From NCBI GenBank assembly GCA_000708835.1, contig DF236964.1:62001-126000 (forward strand): 64,000 nucleotides of DNA. The letters run 5' to 3'. This document shows positions 25,933 to 39,800 of this stretch, in pieces (the stretch's first letter is position 1; the number at the start of each line of letters is the position of its first letter). A model generated the notes under the pieces. That model did not search any database and was not told the origin of the DNA. It was given only the letters and a program-made list of their open reading frames with translations. Source of the stretch: Klebsormidium nitens. Its lineage: Eukaryota; Streptophyta; Klebsormidiophyceae; Klebsormidiales; Klebsormidiaceae. A program made the position numbers and the translations under genes.

Positions 25933-28900
25933 ATGGCGGCAGGCGGCAGAGGCCTGCAAGAGCCATTTTGCAGGGCGCTGGATCTGCCATCCCGCCTCTG
26001 TCACTCTTCTACCATCAGCTTCTCACAGATGCAGTGCTTCAAGCAGTCTCTGTGTTTCATTAGACAGGCACCAGCGTTCAAAGTTTTTGCAGGTCGCTCT
26101 CACTACGGCCGATTTCCCACATCTCCTCTCTGTTTGCCCGACCCAGCACCGCCCTGGCTCGCGGAAGCGAGGAAAGCCGTGGCGCGTCAACCGTTACCGC
26201 TCAGTGAGCAGCTAAGTCGACTGGGCGGTTATGCTTCTCTCCAAAGCAAGCAGTCAGATGCAAGTGGTGGAAAGGCTGGTCTTGAAGATAAGGGACTCGA
26301 TCAAACCCCTTACAGACAGTATGCTGAAGACAGCAAGCAGCATTCAACCCTGTGGGCAATCACTGCGCGGAACGATGACTTTGACGGCGCCTTCGAAGTG
26401 GAGGCACGAGCGCAGGGCTATCAGGAGCTGAGACCAAACGTGTTTGCGGTGGGGGGGTCCGATGCAGGTGTGGTGCAGCAGGGGGTATGGAGGAGGATGG
26501 TTGGGCTAAGGCTCATTGTAAGTTGTCTTCTCCGCAGTGTTCCTTGACTCGACCATTGCTGCAAAATTAGGGTTCTGAGGGCTGCTGGCAGTTTACCTGT
26601 TACAAAGTGCTGTACCATGTGCAGGGGAGTAGCTTCTTTGAGCATTGTTACGCGTCTCACCATGTGCTGGGTTCACAGACGCTCCAGGTCATTGTCCTGG
26701 GCTTAGATTAGGGTTTGAATGAAAATCTAAAATAGGCTTTCCAATCCAAAAGAAATCCACCCACTGTTCTCGTACTGCCAAGCAAGTAGGGACGAATGCT
26801 GCCCATTCGCACAGAATGTGGTGGGTCCTGCTCTGCAGCAGACTCTTGCTTGGTGCATTGTCGTCTATGAACATGTAATTGAAAGATCCTGTTGGCCAGA
26901 TGGGTGACGGGCTCTTCAATGCTGCCAGCTGTACAAAATGGTTGTTCAACATTGCTGCGACTCCCAGCTGCAATTCGCTCACCGAAGTGGCCTGAAAGCT
27001 GGGTCCGGAGGAAAGGAGAGAAGCCCAAAACTGTTTTGTAAAGTATCAAAGTATCAAACGTCAAAGAACAGCTCGGCGGGCACCTGTAGATGGAGCCTCT
27101 GGTGGTGGCGGCTACACCAGCAGAACTCGTCTCACGCACGATGGACTTGTCGCTCGACCTGGTTCAGACAGAGTTCAGCATCTCGCACGAGCGCTTGGAA
27201 CGGAACGAGGGCGCCAAAGAGCTGAGCCAAGTGGGTGAGCTTTAGGCCCCCCTGTCCCTACTCGGAGGACGATGCTTGATTGAAATTCATTTCACAGACT
27301 TGAGTTTCAATTGCAGCAGATGTTGAATGCGCGTATTGTCTCGTGGGGCATCTGGTCAATTGCCGCCACTTAATCCGCAGGTTTGAAATCAGGAACGAAA
27401 ACCTGAGGGCTAGAATCTAGAACAGAGAAAGACATATGAGGATTGAACAAAGATTCTATACATGTGCTCCAGGGCTGATTGTGCATCGGCCACTCGAATA
27501 GCAGCTCGCAGAATGGGGAGCCAGGTTTTACAGACTGCCTGAGTAGATATTCTTGTTACAGCTCTGCGGAGACACTTGGGCGCCGTGCTCGGCAACCCCA
27601 ACTGGGCGGCGTGCAAAGACGAGCCGGGGCTGACGCGGCCGCGGTATGTCGTGCTTGAAATGACAGAAGGGTGAGCGAGCCAACGTTGTTCCTCATGCGA
27701 GGTTCCCATATCTGCCTATGTGCAAGTAGCAAGCCTTTCGAGGGGACATAGGCCACCGGTGTGTTTATCGGAGGTCGAAGTTGGTGAGAGGTGATCACAG
27801 ATGATCGTGTTTTTTGCCTGGCGGTATCTTCTTTTTTCAGTATCAGTTCTTGGCAACGTTTCCCACTTGCAGACCTGTGTGCGATGAGCACATCGGCTCT
27901 GATGTTATGAAGACTGTGTTTTGGGGCTCTAGGGTCTGAAATCTGTATTTCGCGAAATTTTTGCCGTGATTCCCGGTCCAGGACCGCCAATGTTTTTTTG
28001 GTAACTTTGACAAAGTATTTCCCCCCCTCTTTTTTGGTGAGCGGGGGTCGGTCGTGAGTGGTTTGGCCAGCACAGAAAGGCCTACTTGTTGTGTATGGCA
28101 GGTTATCTGTTGCAGCCATAGGCGTAAACGTTTCAAGGATGTTCGCCCGTTTATCAATGTGTCGCATCTTTGTCTTGCGACACATCAGTTTCGCACTTCT
28201 GGAAAAGGAGGGACTCCGTTTGATAGGGCATCAAATTCTGAGCATAGATTTCAGCAGCGGGGACCGCCAGTCCGGTTTGGCTGAGCTCATCTCTTCTGCA
28301 CAACCACACAGTTGCTCAACGCATTTGATCCCTCTGTTCTTTATGTCACGTGCATGATTGTTCTCAGAGGGCAGGCTCGGCAGTCCATGTGTTTTCACCG
28401 GCGGCGGTTCTCGAGTCTGTTTTGTCGGAAAGCCCTTCGCGCCCTTGTAAACAGTCGAGATGATTGCTGACAATGGGCATTTTTTCCCGTGCTTTTCCTC
28501 AGGTACGTCCTTGGGTACGTGGTATTTGCTCCGCCCCTCCTCGGTCTGGACTACTCGTCTGCTCCTCAAACGTGGAGGTCAGCGCCGTTGCATCCATTAC
28601 TATCTCTGCATTTGCGTTATTGAAACTGAGTGTCGACTTTTGAAGTTTCGTTACATGGACTTTACCAGCTACTTGAGTATTGGAGCGGACTTGTGTTTGA
28701 TACTGATTGCGAAGTCTATTGCGATCCTTCTGTAAGGGCGCCCTTCGTTTAGAGCCTGATTGCCCATTCTAGCCGAACAGCTAAGATTGTGTGTTTCTGT
28801 TTCTCGACCCCTTGAAACTCCTTTCAGATGGTTCCTGATAGTCATTTTCGTATCGCGTCATTGGTCCAAACGAAGGAGAAGACGTTGAGGTAACATCAGG

Positions 28901-30981
28901 AATTGCAGTCTTTTCAGTTGAACTGTTCAAAGAACCTCAGAGCTGACGGATTGAACCGTCTGTATCCAAGTGGTCTACTGCCCGCTCTTTTTTTCTAGTC
29001 GTGTGTCGAGCTGTCTATATCAAAGTTTCATTTCTGCAGTCCTTAGAATCGCACTCTGCAGGGTTGCTTCCTCGTGTCACCAAATCAGAAGACCGGTTAA
29101 TCTGTCCTCGGATGTTGAATCCTCTTGATTCTTGAGTCTTAAGGTAACTGCTGCAGTATGCCTACCTTCTGCTGAACTCGATCGGACACGTGGCGTCTTT
29201 GCAGTGCGGCGCTCCCTCCTGAGCTGGCGGCTGTGGCGGTGAATCTCGTGGCGCGACCGGGGGACACGCTGATCGACCCGTGCTGCGGTTCGGGAACCAT
29301 CCCGTTCGAAGCTCACAGGTGAATTCCTAAAGTTGGCTCTTTCTGTCTGAGCGGGGTCAAGGAGAAGCAAATACTTGAAAATCGAGGCAGGGGGCCCAGT
29401 TGGATGCGATGACGTGGCGAAGTTTGGGGTTTTTCGCGTGCCTGCGAAACTCTGATTGGTTGAGCGACAAGACAAGCCAGGGTGTTGCCACAAATCCTTG
29501 CCACGTCAGCACTACCAACAGGGATTACGGCCCTTGGTCACAGAATTTCTATCGTGTCTTTCTCCTTTTCCCCGCTTCTGCGCCCAACAGCTCAATACCA
29601 TTTCTTGAAGCCCTTTGGGTTTGGCGGGGGCTCGCAAGGTGCTTTGGCGGGGCGACTCACTCCAAAGACGCTTCACTACTTTCTAACGTCGACGAAAAGC
29701 AACAAGCTCGACTCGACTCGGGCTGATGTGAATGCGCACCTCGTCCGTTCTGAATTACGGGATACGGAGTAGCCGATTCTCGCTCTTTCGCTTTGGCGGA
29801 GGCTGAGGCCAGAGGCGGATTATATGGAGGACTTCCGTGATCTGTTGGCGAGCCTGTTTCAGATGCTCGGGTGCACCGACACGCACCATCGTTTCTTTGA
29901 AGCTCTTTGCACTGGAAAGTTCAAAGTCCGGTTTGAGGGTAGTAAAGTCTTGAGTCTGGTCGGCGCACAACCTGGACCTTAACGTTTTTCATCTATTGCG
30001 GGAGTATTTCCCGGAGGGTTACCCGGCGGGCTCGAGGCCAAGTTGATCCAATTGTCGCGCTGGCAGCAGCGCCCACTTTCCGAAATCCTGACCGCGAACA
30101 TGTCTGGAAAAAGTTCCGACTGTCTGTCGCTTCTCACCGCTTCGCTATTTTCGAGCTTAGAACCCGAACAGACGTGCGATGGACTGCGCCGACCAGCACG
30201 CCAAACCACAGCACAACTTAGCCAACTTAGTGCAACTTAAAATCAACCGTTCTGACTTCTGCTTTGTTCCAGGCGTGGGGTCCACGCACGTGGCAGTGAC
30301 GTCAATCCTACGGTGCTGAAGATGGCAGCGGCCAACTTCCGGCACCTGGGGGTACCGTACCGTGCTTCTTGGGACGAGCGTCCGAGCAGCGGTGCGGACG
30401 CTTCTGGAAAGAAACGCCAAAGGCTGTCCGAATCGAAGAAGAGACTCGAAAATGGTGGATCGCCACATGGGTGTGTTTCGAGCAACGGGAATGGGCCGCA
30501 TGCTCGACTGGAAGAGGGGCCGCATGAGGAGAGATCTCATACTAGGAGTAACGTTCCGGACACTTCTGACCGAGAAGGGGACTTAAATAGAACGAATTTG
30601 AGCAGGGAACCAAATTTAGCGAGTAGACAGTGGGAGGAAAAGGAACGAACGCACGCTATTGAGTTGTCAATACGAGATGCCTTGCAACTAGACGCGACTG
30701 CAGACTGCCTCGTTGCGAATCTACCTTACAACAGGTTTCTTGAGGTTAGCGAGGGGGATATAGAAGAGCTGGTGCGGAGACTGAGGGACTGCGCCGAGCG
30801 TTTTGTGTTCTTTGCGGGAGCGCCTTTGCGAGCTAAGTTAGAAAAGGAGGGATACGAAGTGGTCACGGAGGTAGACATAGGGAGACGAGGTAAACGATAC
30901 ATGTCGTGGGCTCGCTCAAAACAATGCTCGTCCACAAACCTTGAAGGTGCCCAAAGAATGCAGAGTACAACGTATGTCTGA
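25933..30981 (+). CDS. SAM-dependent methyltransferase, UPF0020/TRM11-like
   Basis: Six exons join in frame: 25933-26517, 27090-27234, 27562-27643, 28503-28577, 29205-29318 and 30273-30981, 569 residues. The first ~80 residues are basic/Ser-rich and may be an organelle targeting peptide. The catalytic half has motif I LIDPCCGSGTIPFEA, motif II SDVNPTVLKMAAANF, and motif IV ADCLVANLPYNRF, the (N/D)PPY-type site used by amino-methylating enzymes such as tRNA or rRNA guanine-N2 methyltransferases. A charged insert (about residues 360-420) separates motifs II and IV. Substrate is therefore probably an RNA base, but this is inference. Exon 2 to 4 placement rests on phase and proteinlike sequence; the exon 4 donor (AG/GTCAGC) is weak. 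The gene is divergent from AMT and convergent with the next gene. Confidence 0.75.
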
Positions 30982-31784
30982 AAAAGACAGCAACGGCTGC
31001 CTGTACGTCGCGGGTTGTTCGCAACAGTTAAACGGTTTGCAAAGTCCTGATAATAAGGTTCTTGCACCGGACCGGGTATCGGGTGTGATCGAATCTATGC
31101 CCAATTCATAACATGTGAACCTGGCATGGTCACTACAGTTCGATCGGACCTAGACTCCGGCCCGGCCGCCAGGCTCGGCGAACCCGGCCACTTCGAACGG
31201 CTAGCTATACTGAGCAGGTGCATGGTCCGATCGAATTTGATGGCTTGCTTCCGGGTCTATTCATACATGATTACACACTGATATGGCCAGGCACGTACAG
31301 CACGTGAACGGAAGCAAGTTGCGGAGTCAATGATGTCAACCCACGGCTGCGCATTGGCCGCGCAATTGTTCATGTAGTGGTATTCACACAAAACAGGCCA
31401 GTAGCGCCGGGCTTCGCTACTAGCTAGTTTCTTTCGGTCGGACTCAGATCCTTCTTCGACTCGCTCTATCGACCTGAATTGAACTTAATGATCCATCATG
31501 ATCATGGCATGATCCACAGGCCTACAGATATTTATGGTCTTGCTATCATAGTATGGCCTGCAGAGGAATGCAGCAATGCACAGTAAATTAAATTTCACCA
31601 ATTCTTTGGACTGAGATGTCGGCTGAATATGCAAAAACCTCCGACGGCGAAACATCTGTTCGGAGCGGCATTAAGCGGAAGGGATGGGGCATCCCTTGAG
31701 GAATCAACAGCATTTCTAATTCCGATCAGGGACGCGTCTTCACTTTTCTAATGCAGACGGTCCGTCAACATGTTGGTGTGATTA
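30982..31784. other. Intergenic region between convergent genes
   Basis: 0.8 kb holding both 3' UTRs. I see no gene. The sequence is rich in CATGATC/GATCATG palindromes (31483-31520) but shows no repeat shared elsewhere that I can establish. Confidence 0.55.
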
Positions 31785-34700
31785 TCATGCCACGCAACCG
31801 GCCAGAGTGCCGTCATACGTGTGCGGACACTTGGGTCCGCACAGGATCCCCAACAGCCACTCGAGGTTCTCTTTGACAATCTCAGCCCTACCCTCTTCCA
31901 GAGAATCCACTTTGTCCATGTCGATCCACACAGCGGCCCCCCCGCGACAATCTCCCAGGCGCACAACTACCCCGGTTGCCACATGCGCGATTTTCGTATG
32001 CCAGATCGAATCCGCAGGGTTTGGGGGGTTAACGATGTCGAGCAGGGGAAGTTCGTCGTTGGTGAGAGACTGGGACATCATGGAGATGCTTGCAAGTCTG
32101 CCCCTGATCTCAGCATCCGGCACGTGGCTGAAAATCGCGATCAGACGGTACAGCAGCATGCCCGAGGAGATTGCGGCGCACAAGGGGATTGGCTCAGTGT
32201 CCGTTTCCCGCGGCAGTTCCTGTTCAGAAAGGACGTGTGCGACTCGAGTTCGCTGACCCAGCTTGGAGGGATTGAATTTCATGAAAACAAAAAGTAATGA
32301 AGCAGCGGGTTTTAAGCCCTATATCAGCTCAGTTCCAACTCGAATTCGGACATGTCGTATATGTCTCGTAGACCAACCGTGCAGATTCTTCGCGTTAAAA
32401 CAAGCACCGCGGTCCTGGAAGTAACAGGACTCCGCAAGAGAGAAAAGTGGGCATCTACGCTTATCTTACCAGGCTAGTTGCACCGTTTGTGTGAGAATGA
32501 TCAGTCTCCTGAGCTTTGGCTCGCTGCTCTAAGTCAAGGATGCTTACACCGCCGCTATGAGAACACCAGGTAATGCTCAAAGCATCTTCAAAGCCTTTTC
32601 CAGATCTGCAGAGGAGACACTCAAGCTTGAATAGAATGAATCAAAACAAAAGCTTGTGAACACAACACTTCAACGGGAGATTTTGCAGAAGCTTTGAGCA
32701 AGGGCGTCTCGTTTCTGACAGCATTTTGTCTTGTGCGTTTCAACTCGTGCTTAATCGTGCTAAATAATGGTCAGTTTCATTGCTTGAAGCCCTGTCCGGA
32801 TGAGAGCTGCTTGTCACCTGTCCGCATTTCTCACTATGTCCCAATTTTCTCGAATGGAGGTAGCACGCTCGTAGTCTTCGTCCCGTAAGCGCTTGGTACA
32901 GATGAACGGCGGATCCACTGGATAACGATCAAACTGCAGAGCTCGAGCCAGAGAGTTTACTCCCTTCTGGCAAATCCGTGGCCAGTTGAGAAAGGCTACA
33001 TGACAAACAAAGACATCTTGAAAGAAGCCCTGATCAGTCGCAGGCGCCATCTCATGAAAAATCATTCTAAAGGACTGTGCAAAATTTCTTCGAGATCGAG
33101 AACAAGAACAACCCGTCTGCTCGGGATGAAGCTCTCTCAGGGTAACCGCTCACCGCTGACCGTCGCACCTTGTATCTGCTCAAGATGCGGGGATCGATGC
33201 TGCCGGCGACCACGCCACAGGGATGGAGGCACGCATCCGACAGCAGGAGCTCTACCAGCGCACATGCCTCGCTCTTAATGCAGTCTGTCCAGGGGCTAGC
33301 TTTCGGGATAAAGTTGACCTGTAGATGTGGATTGCCGAGGAAGTCGGAACCGTGAACAAAGGATGCGAGGTTGCATGCCAAGGTCGTTACAGGTTCTCTG
33401 ACGGGCTTGATTGTATTTTCGATCCAACGATCAGAGCCTGGATCGTACTTGGAAGGCAGAAGACGCTCTGATGTACGTGGTTCTAACAACTGGAAGTTCA
33501 GTGGACAAGATGATGGGAGAACATACGTTTCTGAACCCTTTTGAAAAGCTATGCGACATGATCGTGTCTCTCATCCGACGACCTCTTCTGGTAGAAGCTG
33601 CTTTTGCCGTTAAGGATACTGAAACCTCAAGCACTTTCAGGCGCAATAGATGGATGCAGCAGAATACTTACCGCAGCCCTGACCGCCGCCGTGTGCTCAT
33701 AGATCGCGAAGATAGCGCCGGTAGCTTTGTGGGTGAGACGGAAGCCCCACAAACGCTTGTAGAAGTCATAATGGATCGACTGCAATGAAGGAAAGAGGCA
33801 TTTCATGCGGTACATGACATGAGCGGCCGACACGACGTCGAAGATCGCCGCGCAACCGGGCAATCCGGAGACGTCTCTGCTCACTCCGGCAAGTCCCGAA
33901 TTCTTCCTGATAGAGCGAAAAGAGATCTTATGATAAATTTGACCACATATATGTATTTGATGAACGAAGGGTTGTAGTCAACAACTGACATTAAATCTAA
34001 GAATTGCATTTGGACCCGAATTGACCAAAACGTGCTCTACCTGACCAGCTTGATTCCAGATCAAATGTGAAAGGCTTTCGAAAGCAGATCTTCTTAAAAA
34101 TCCACTACTGCCGCTTTTCAGAGCTCCCCTAAAGTAACGTAGACAAGTGGCAGTCTTAATGATACATGAGGTCAAAATTATCCTCGTACTGTGTCTTCTC
34201 TTCCTCAAGCCTTGGCATCGGCTCAGTGCTCCACGCCTCGGGGATGATGCTAGCAATGCGCTCCTTCTCCTCTGAGAAGATACTGTCTGAGTCTTCCGTT
34301 GTTCTCTGTGCGGCGTCCAGACTGATAAGAAGACGACTATCACCGACAAAGCTCCACACCGGAACCTTTTCGGAGAAAACGTGTGGAAGGACCAGATAAT
34401 TCACTGCAAGAAAAGCTTGGTTTTGTCAGCTTTGTACCCATCAAGACATCGTACGAGTCTAGAGGATTGCGAGAATCTACTCCCCTTTGTTTTTGAAGCT
34501 TCTTTCTTCAATACTGGACGGAGTCGAGATGAGGACGTTGCAACGTCGTCTAGCAAACCCTGAGAACTGCTAATGGTATGTGGACATCTAATCAAGCACT
34601 ACCACCGGCAAGTCTAGGTTTCATATCATCCGGGCAGGTCCTACTGCAAAAATGCACATTGTGCGACTGGACCCTCGCTCTCCTTTAATTACTTCCTTGA

Positions 34701-35304
34701 TGACTTAAGAGCTAGGCTTAACAAGAGTAGAAACTCATAGGGTCTTTGAGCAATATCTTCCTGATCGATCAGAAATGTCCCGCAAGTCACAACGGATTTG
34801 CCGATGAAAATGGATGGCAAATTGTAATATCTTTTGCCATGAATCATTCCACGCCGTTCTTATGCTGCAAGCACGGGTTTGCAACTGTGAGAAGGGAGAC
34901 GAAGCTTGAGAACACTCACTTAAAATCAGGCCCTAAGCGAGAGACAAAACAAAACATATGGTTTGAAATTAGTCGAAGTGTCTGCACGAAGATCGTTAGG
35001 ACTCGTTATCAAAGCATTCACCAGAGTGGGCAAATGGATGGTGGTGCCTTGATGCGCAGCCTACAATAGGTTACGCACTGATGAAGGGGCCGTCACACGC
35101 CTCCTTGAATCGACTTTCAAACGAGATTCCCGCTTCTAGTCGCAGTCTGGCCCGTGCTTCCAGCACTTGCTGGTGCCTCTGAAGAATCTGTAGCTCCGTT
35201 TTCAATCTGTTCTCCAGAGCGGGGGTGGAAGGCGGATCTCCTGAGAGTAGGCCTTTCCTTTGCTCCAAGACCTTGTGAATCTGGCTACCTAGACTGGCTG
35301 CCAT
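31785..35304 (-). CDS. Uncharacterised protein, paralogue A of a tandem pair
   Basis: I do not recognise the family. Seven exons join in frame: 35079-35304, 34166-34403, 33672-33906, 33169-33318, 32818-32933, 32470-32605 and 31785-32219 (stop), 511 residues. They match paralogue B (36889-40721) exon by exon in phase and sequence; exon 5 has the same length in both (116 bp). Shared blocks are a charged coiled-coil-like N-terminus (VLEARAKL/RLRLEAG), YLV.P.V, SAAHVMYRMKCLFPSLQ, SDACLHPCGVVAGSIDPR, CAAISSGMLLYRL, VNPPNPADSIWHT, VRLGDCRGGAAVWI and the C-terminus CPHTYDGT.AGC.A. No signal peptide or clear membrane span. The start is the ATG aligned with that of B; an upstream in-frame start at 35391 is possible. 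The counterpart of B exon 7 was not found. Confidence 0.75.
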
Positions 35305-36888
35305 GTCGATGGGCCCAGCAATGCTACTTTTGATATCCTGAAGACCAAGTTCCTGGTGCTGACTCTGAAAAAGCTCTACCGCCCTCACCACCTTGACTGA
35401 TGTCCTTTAATTCCTTGACTTTATTCAGAATCTGATAGCTATTCATTCGCAAGGGGGCTTCTCGCATTATAAACTGTCTCAGAATGCCAGAAATTCAGCA
35501 AGGGTTTGTTCTCAAGCCGGGATTTTGCATCCAAAACTTTCTCAACTACAGACAGAGCTATTAGTTAAACGTCCAGCTGCTACTACAATTACCTAGTATG
35601 AGAAGGGACATGATAACATAGCAAGCCATAACTCTCCAGATCATCTGCCTCTTCAACACTCATGAAGCCTGATTGAAGCTGCCAAGGATCTCTACGAGTG
35701 TGTTCAGCAATGGACACGCGGCGCTGTATTTCTTTGCAATTACGTTTTAGTGTTGGGTGTACACGCTCACGGGCAAGGAGCAGAGCTTGCTGCGGCAGCA
35801 TGCGCTCAATCTTCAAGATGCCGTCAGAATGACGAAGAAATTGCGGTAAAATCTGCATCCTTTTCTGGCTCTCTAGCGGTGCGGCCTACCCGCCGCGCGC
35901 GGCGCGGCCGCCTACTTCGTCTCACGATTATTGAAGGGTTTTCCCGCCGGGTCATCATTATGGCCCTAACACCTACTGACGGCCGCGGCCGCCAAGGTGA
36001 CGGCCTGCGTACGGCCGCGCGGCCGCGCTCAGCCTCGTCCACACTCAGTGTGCCTGATTCGCCGGCTATGTTGCAATGTTGGATTCAAAGCTGGCATGTC
36101 TTCAAAACTTCGTTTAGGGTGCGTGTCTTCGTTGACCAAACTCGTAACTCCGTCCTTGCGAAATGGATGCAGCAGAAGCTGAGAGGCTCAGGCTGTTCGG
36201 TCTGCTCGCCGGGTCGGGCGGCAGGGCATCCTGGGGCCGTGTTCAGACTACATTGGGGTAATTGGCCGGTCTAAAGATGTCAACCGATGCCCATCGCCAT
36301 TATTTTTTACGTTGGTGTTAGGGATTCTTAAACACACACCTTGTTCAGGATCTGAACAGGCTCCCCAAAGACGCTGCAGGTTAAGTACATACTGCAGGAT
36401 TTGCCACCCGACATGCATTCCGCCAAAAGGCAGGACGTGAAAATCTCAAAACGAATTTCGGATAGAGAAAGGTGCGTATAACAGAACGGATTTTCGACGG
36501 CCATGCACTGCATCCGTTTCTTGACAATCAGTAACAAGTGGACCGTGGCCATCACGAGTCAAGCACTATCTGCTGTCGCATGTTGCGGTGTTGGTCACAA
36601 CGATGAGGTTGTATATATCGCTAAATTTCCTGACTTTGGTATCTAATCACGAATTCGAACTCAAAGCTTCCCCTTCAACCTACCAGCAACGAACGGTCAG
36701 CCCATCTGATAGCTAAGTACAACATAATACAATGGCTTGCACTTACTAAGGAAATCTAGAAAGTCTCTGCATCATTTGCGTCTATATCTACCGTACCTAC
36801 TACCCACTTCCTAACATCTTGAAAGGTGCATTGTTAGATTTTGCCCACTGTTTGGCCACCCTGATCGGGCATGTCCTATGCCCTCGAC
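35305..36888. other. Spacer between paralogues A and B, with a GC-rich island
   Basis: 1.6 kb containing the promoter of A and the 3' UTR of B. The interval 35880-36030 is strongly GC-rich with GGCCGC/GCGGCC palindromes (three NotI-type GCGGCCGC sites) against a much more AT-rich surround. An open frame across it (35750-36274) has no recognisable protein and looks like a composition effect. Confidence 0.6.
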
Positions 36889-39800
36889 TCATGCAATGCA
36901 CCCCGCAACTGTCCCATCGTAAGTGTGAGGACACTTCGGGCTACAGAGCAAGGCCACCAGGTTCTTCAGATGCTCGTTCGCGATCGCCAGATCCGTTACT
37001 TCTGCTGTATCTAAGCCACCGATCCACACCGCCGCAGCCCCACGGGAGTCTCCGATGCGCACAATCAGGCCGGAATCCCTGTCTTTGAGTTCGGTGTACC
37101 AGAGCGACTCCGCGGGATTTGGGGGCTTCACGAAGACTGGCAGGATGGGTCTGTTCCCATTCGGCTCGTAGCCGTAGATGGCAAGAAGGCGGTATAAGAG
37201 CAGTCCGGAGGAGATGGCTGCGCACAGGGGCACCATGTCGCCGTCCGTTCCCGAAAGACCCTGAGCGGAAAACAGTCACAGCGGATCACAGATTTGTCTC
37301 CAATCCAATTTTTCGCTTAGCGCATACCAGAGAGAGAGCGCCTTTGAATGGCTGTCGCACCTTACTGTACTCAAAACCGTTGGAAACAGCTTCCATTCGG
37401 TGCTTGCCCGTAGTCCGCTCTTGAGCTCATGATCACGTAACCTGCCAATCTCTTGTCTCTATCTCCTTAGCCAAGGACTGGAGCTCGTGCAAGCGCGCTT
37501 TTATGTCAGGAACGGCGGACAGAATCTCAAACTTTCTAGTAAAAGAAAGATCAAACCACTAAAAAGCTGGTGAAGGGTGTTAGAGGAACATCAAGAAGAG
37601 CACGGATTTGGATCATGTTTCTAGGAATTTTCGATAGAGGCTCCGCTCTTGCAAGGTTTACGCGACTTGCAGTTTGGCGGCACAATTTCACACACCTCGC
37701 TGTTCATTGGATCGCTCTGGTTGCTGATGCGTGTCAGCTGTTCTTCGAGCTCACGAATGCAGACCTTCTCGGACGTTAGGTCTACTGTGACGTCCAAGCA
37801 GTCTTTGAGACCTCTCTCGGATCTGCAATACGAGTTGTTCACCCCAGATATGAACATCAGATCGTGAGGAGCGCTATACGCCGTTTTTCTGAGGGATTTG
37901 ACTTAAAGAGCTGGAATCACCATAAAATATTCATGTGGGAGTCTTCACAGTGAGCAGCTCCTGAGCTTACCATGAGAGAACCGCAGAGAGTGATCCACAC
38001 AGCTTTGCGAGCCGCTAAGAGAGTTCAAGACATCTTTGCGTACCGCGGGCTTCCAAGACGCTCTACAGAGCCATTTCCTTGCAAACAATTTCTGTTCAAG
38101 TTTTGACAGTGAGAAATGAGTTAGGTTCATTAGGAAGCGTATTGAACCGACTAGGATTTCCAGTCTGATGTCTCAGCAGGCTAGTCGGATTGATTCCGAG
38201 AAGGTCCCTTTGAATCGTTATACCTGTCAGGGTCTGCGACCCGGATCCAAGGCTTGCGTACACGTTTCACGCGTTTGTAGTCCTTGTCTTCCACCCCATC
38301 TTTGGCATACTTCTGTGGATCCACGCGGTACTGCTTGAACTGCACTACAAAAGAATTATCAGTATTCATACATGGAAGTGACCTCTTTGTCGGTCAACGA
38401 CAACCTGGGAGAATGCGCAGAGCCACATCACTGTCAATCGAGGTTTTCACTGGAGAATCGCACTCAAACTTGAGCTGCCCCATGCAAAAAGCAGACAGCT
38501 TTTAGATGACCACTACGGCTTTCTGACGGACCCTTCATTTCCGGAGCAAGGTACAAACTGTTGATTACAGCAACGAAACTCTGCGGCCAGCCAGATATTT
38601 GCGTAGACGATTTCGAGTCTGTTCCAAATCCTAACGTACTTTCTCTTCTGGGTTCTTGAAGTGATCTAGATGACGCGGGTCGATGCTGCCGGCGACCACG
38701 CCGCAGGGATGAAGACAAGCGTCCGACATCAGTAGATCTACCAGCGCGCAGACTTCGCTCTTGAAGCACTCCTCCCAGGGGCTGCCGTGCGACCACTGGG
38801 CCTGCAGGAAAACCCCACATCAGAAAGATTAGTCTGGAACAGGAAGCCTGAGTGGTCGGATAAGCGAGTGGATCGTTGATTAAGTGCGCAGAGAATCGGA
38901 AGCTTTGAGCTTAATAAAAATGAGTTACCATATCCCAACTGGAAAAGTGGTGCTCTAAAGGGGTGCTCTCTGATTGTTATCGCGATCCATCAGAAGCAAG
39001 ACTCCACAACGATTGAAACCTCGTTCAACGTACACCTGCGCCCCTATTTCCTCAATCTAAACAATCAACATACGATCCGGTCGCCTCGCGGCGAGTAGAA
39101 CATCATGGGTTGCTCCGCTGAAGGCAGAACTTCACGTGATTGGGGATCTTCGTTGATCTTCGTTTCCAATAAAGTCAGAGACAGCTGATTATGCTAACTA
39201 TGTATCCTTAAAGCCACGCCCTTGGTGGACTAGGCGCAGCACAGAAAGGGAAAGCAGCCTTACCACAGCCCTCAGCGACGCCTTGTGCTCGGACAAGCGG
39301 AGAAGGAAGCCGCTCGGCTTGTGCTGGAGTATGACCTCCCAAATGCACTTGTAAAAGTCGGCATCTGAGGTGTCTACTTCCAAGCTTGGGAAGAGGCACA
39401 ACATGCGGTACATAGCGTGTGCGGCGGAGATAGAGTAGTTAATGTCGATTGTTAAGAAGTTCCGGGCTTGAGTAAAGCCCCCGCTGTAATGGTCCCGTTC
39501 GTGCACCACCTCTGCGAGACCCGTCTCCTTCCTGAAGGCCAGGAAATCTTAAGATCTGATGTCACTTCAAGGCTTTCTTTCTTGCAGGAAGTCGCGCTTG
39601 CAAATCAGTCAAGGGAGGTCAATGGTGACGTCTGTTATCCGTCTTCTATCCGTTATGCGCCCAAAATTTTGACCATTTGAGTACGCAAAATCAATAATTA
39701 TCCTAGAGGTGCGGATTGAAAGTCGTGAATCGGATGCAAAGAAACAGTCTGCATGGACTCGCGATCGGAGGGGTGGTGTTCGAAAGGCATTCTCATGCAC

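Noticed and set aside
30313-30981. Methyltransferase as a single-exon gene starting at 30313
   Set aside because: Motif I (DPCCGSGT) is in the previous exon and joins in phase through AG/G, so 30313 is an internal Met.
35750-36274. 174-codon open frame across the GC island
   Set aside because: The open frame follows from GC-rich composition; both strands are open and no domain is seen.
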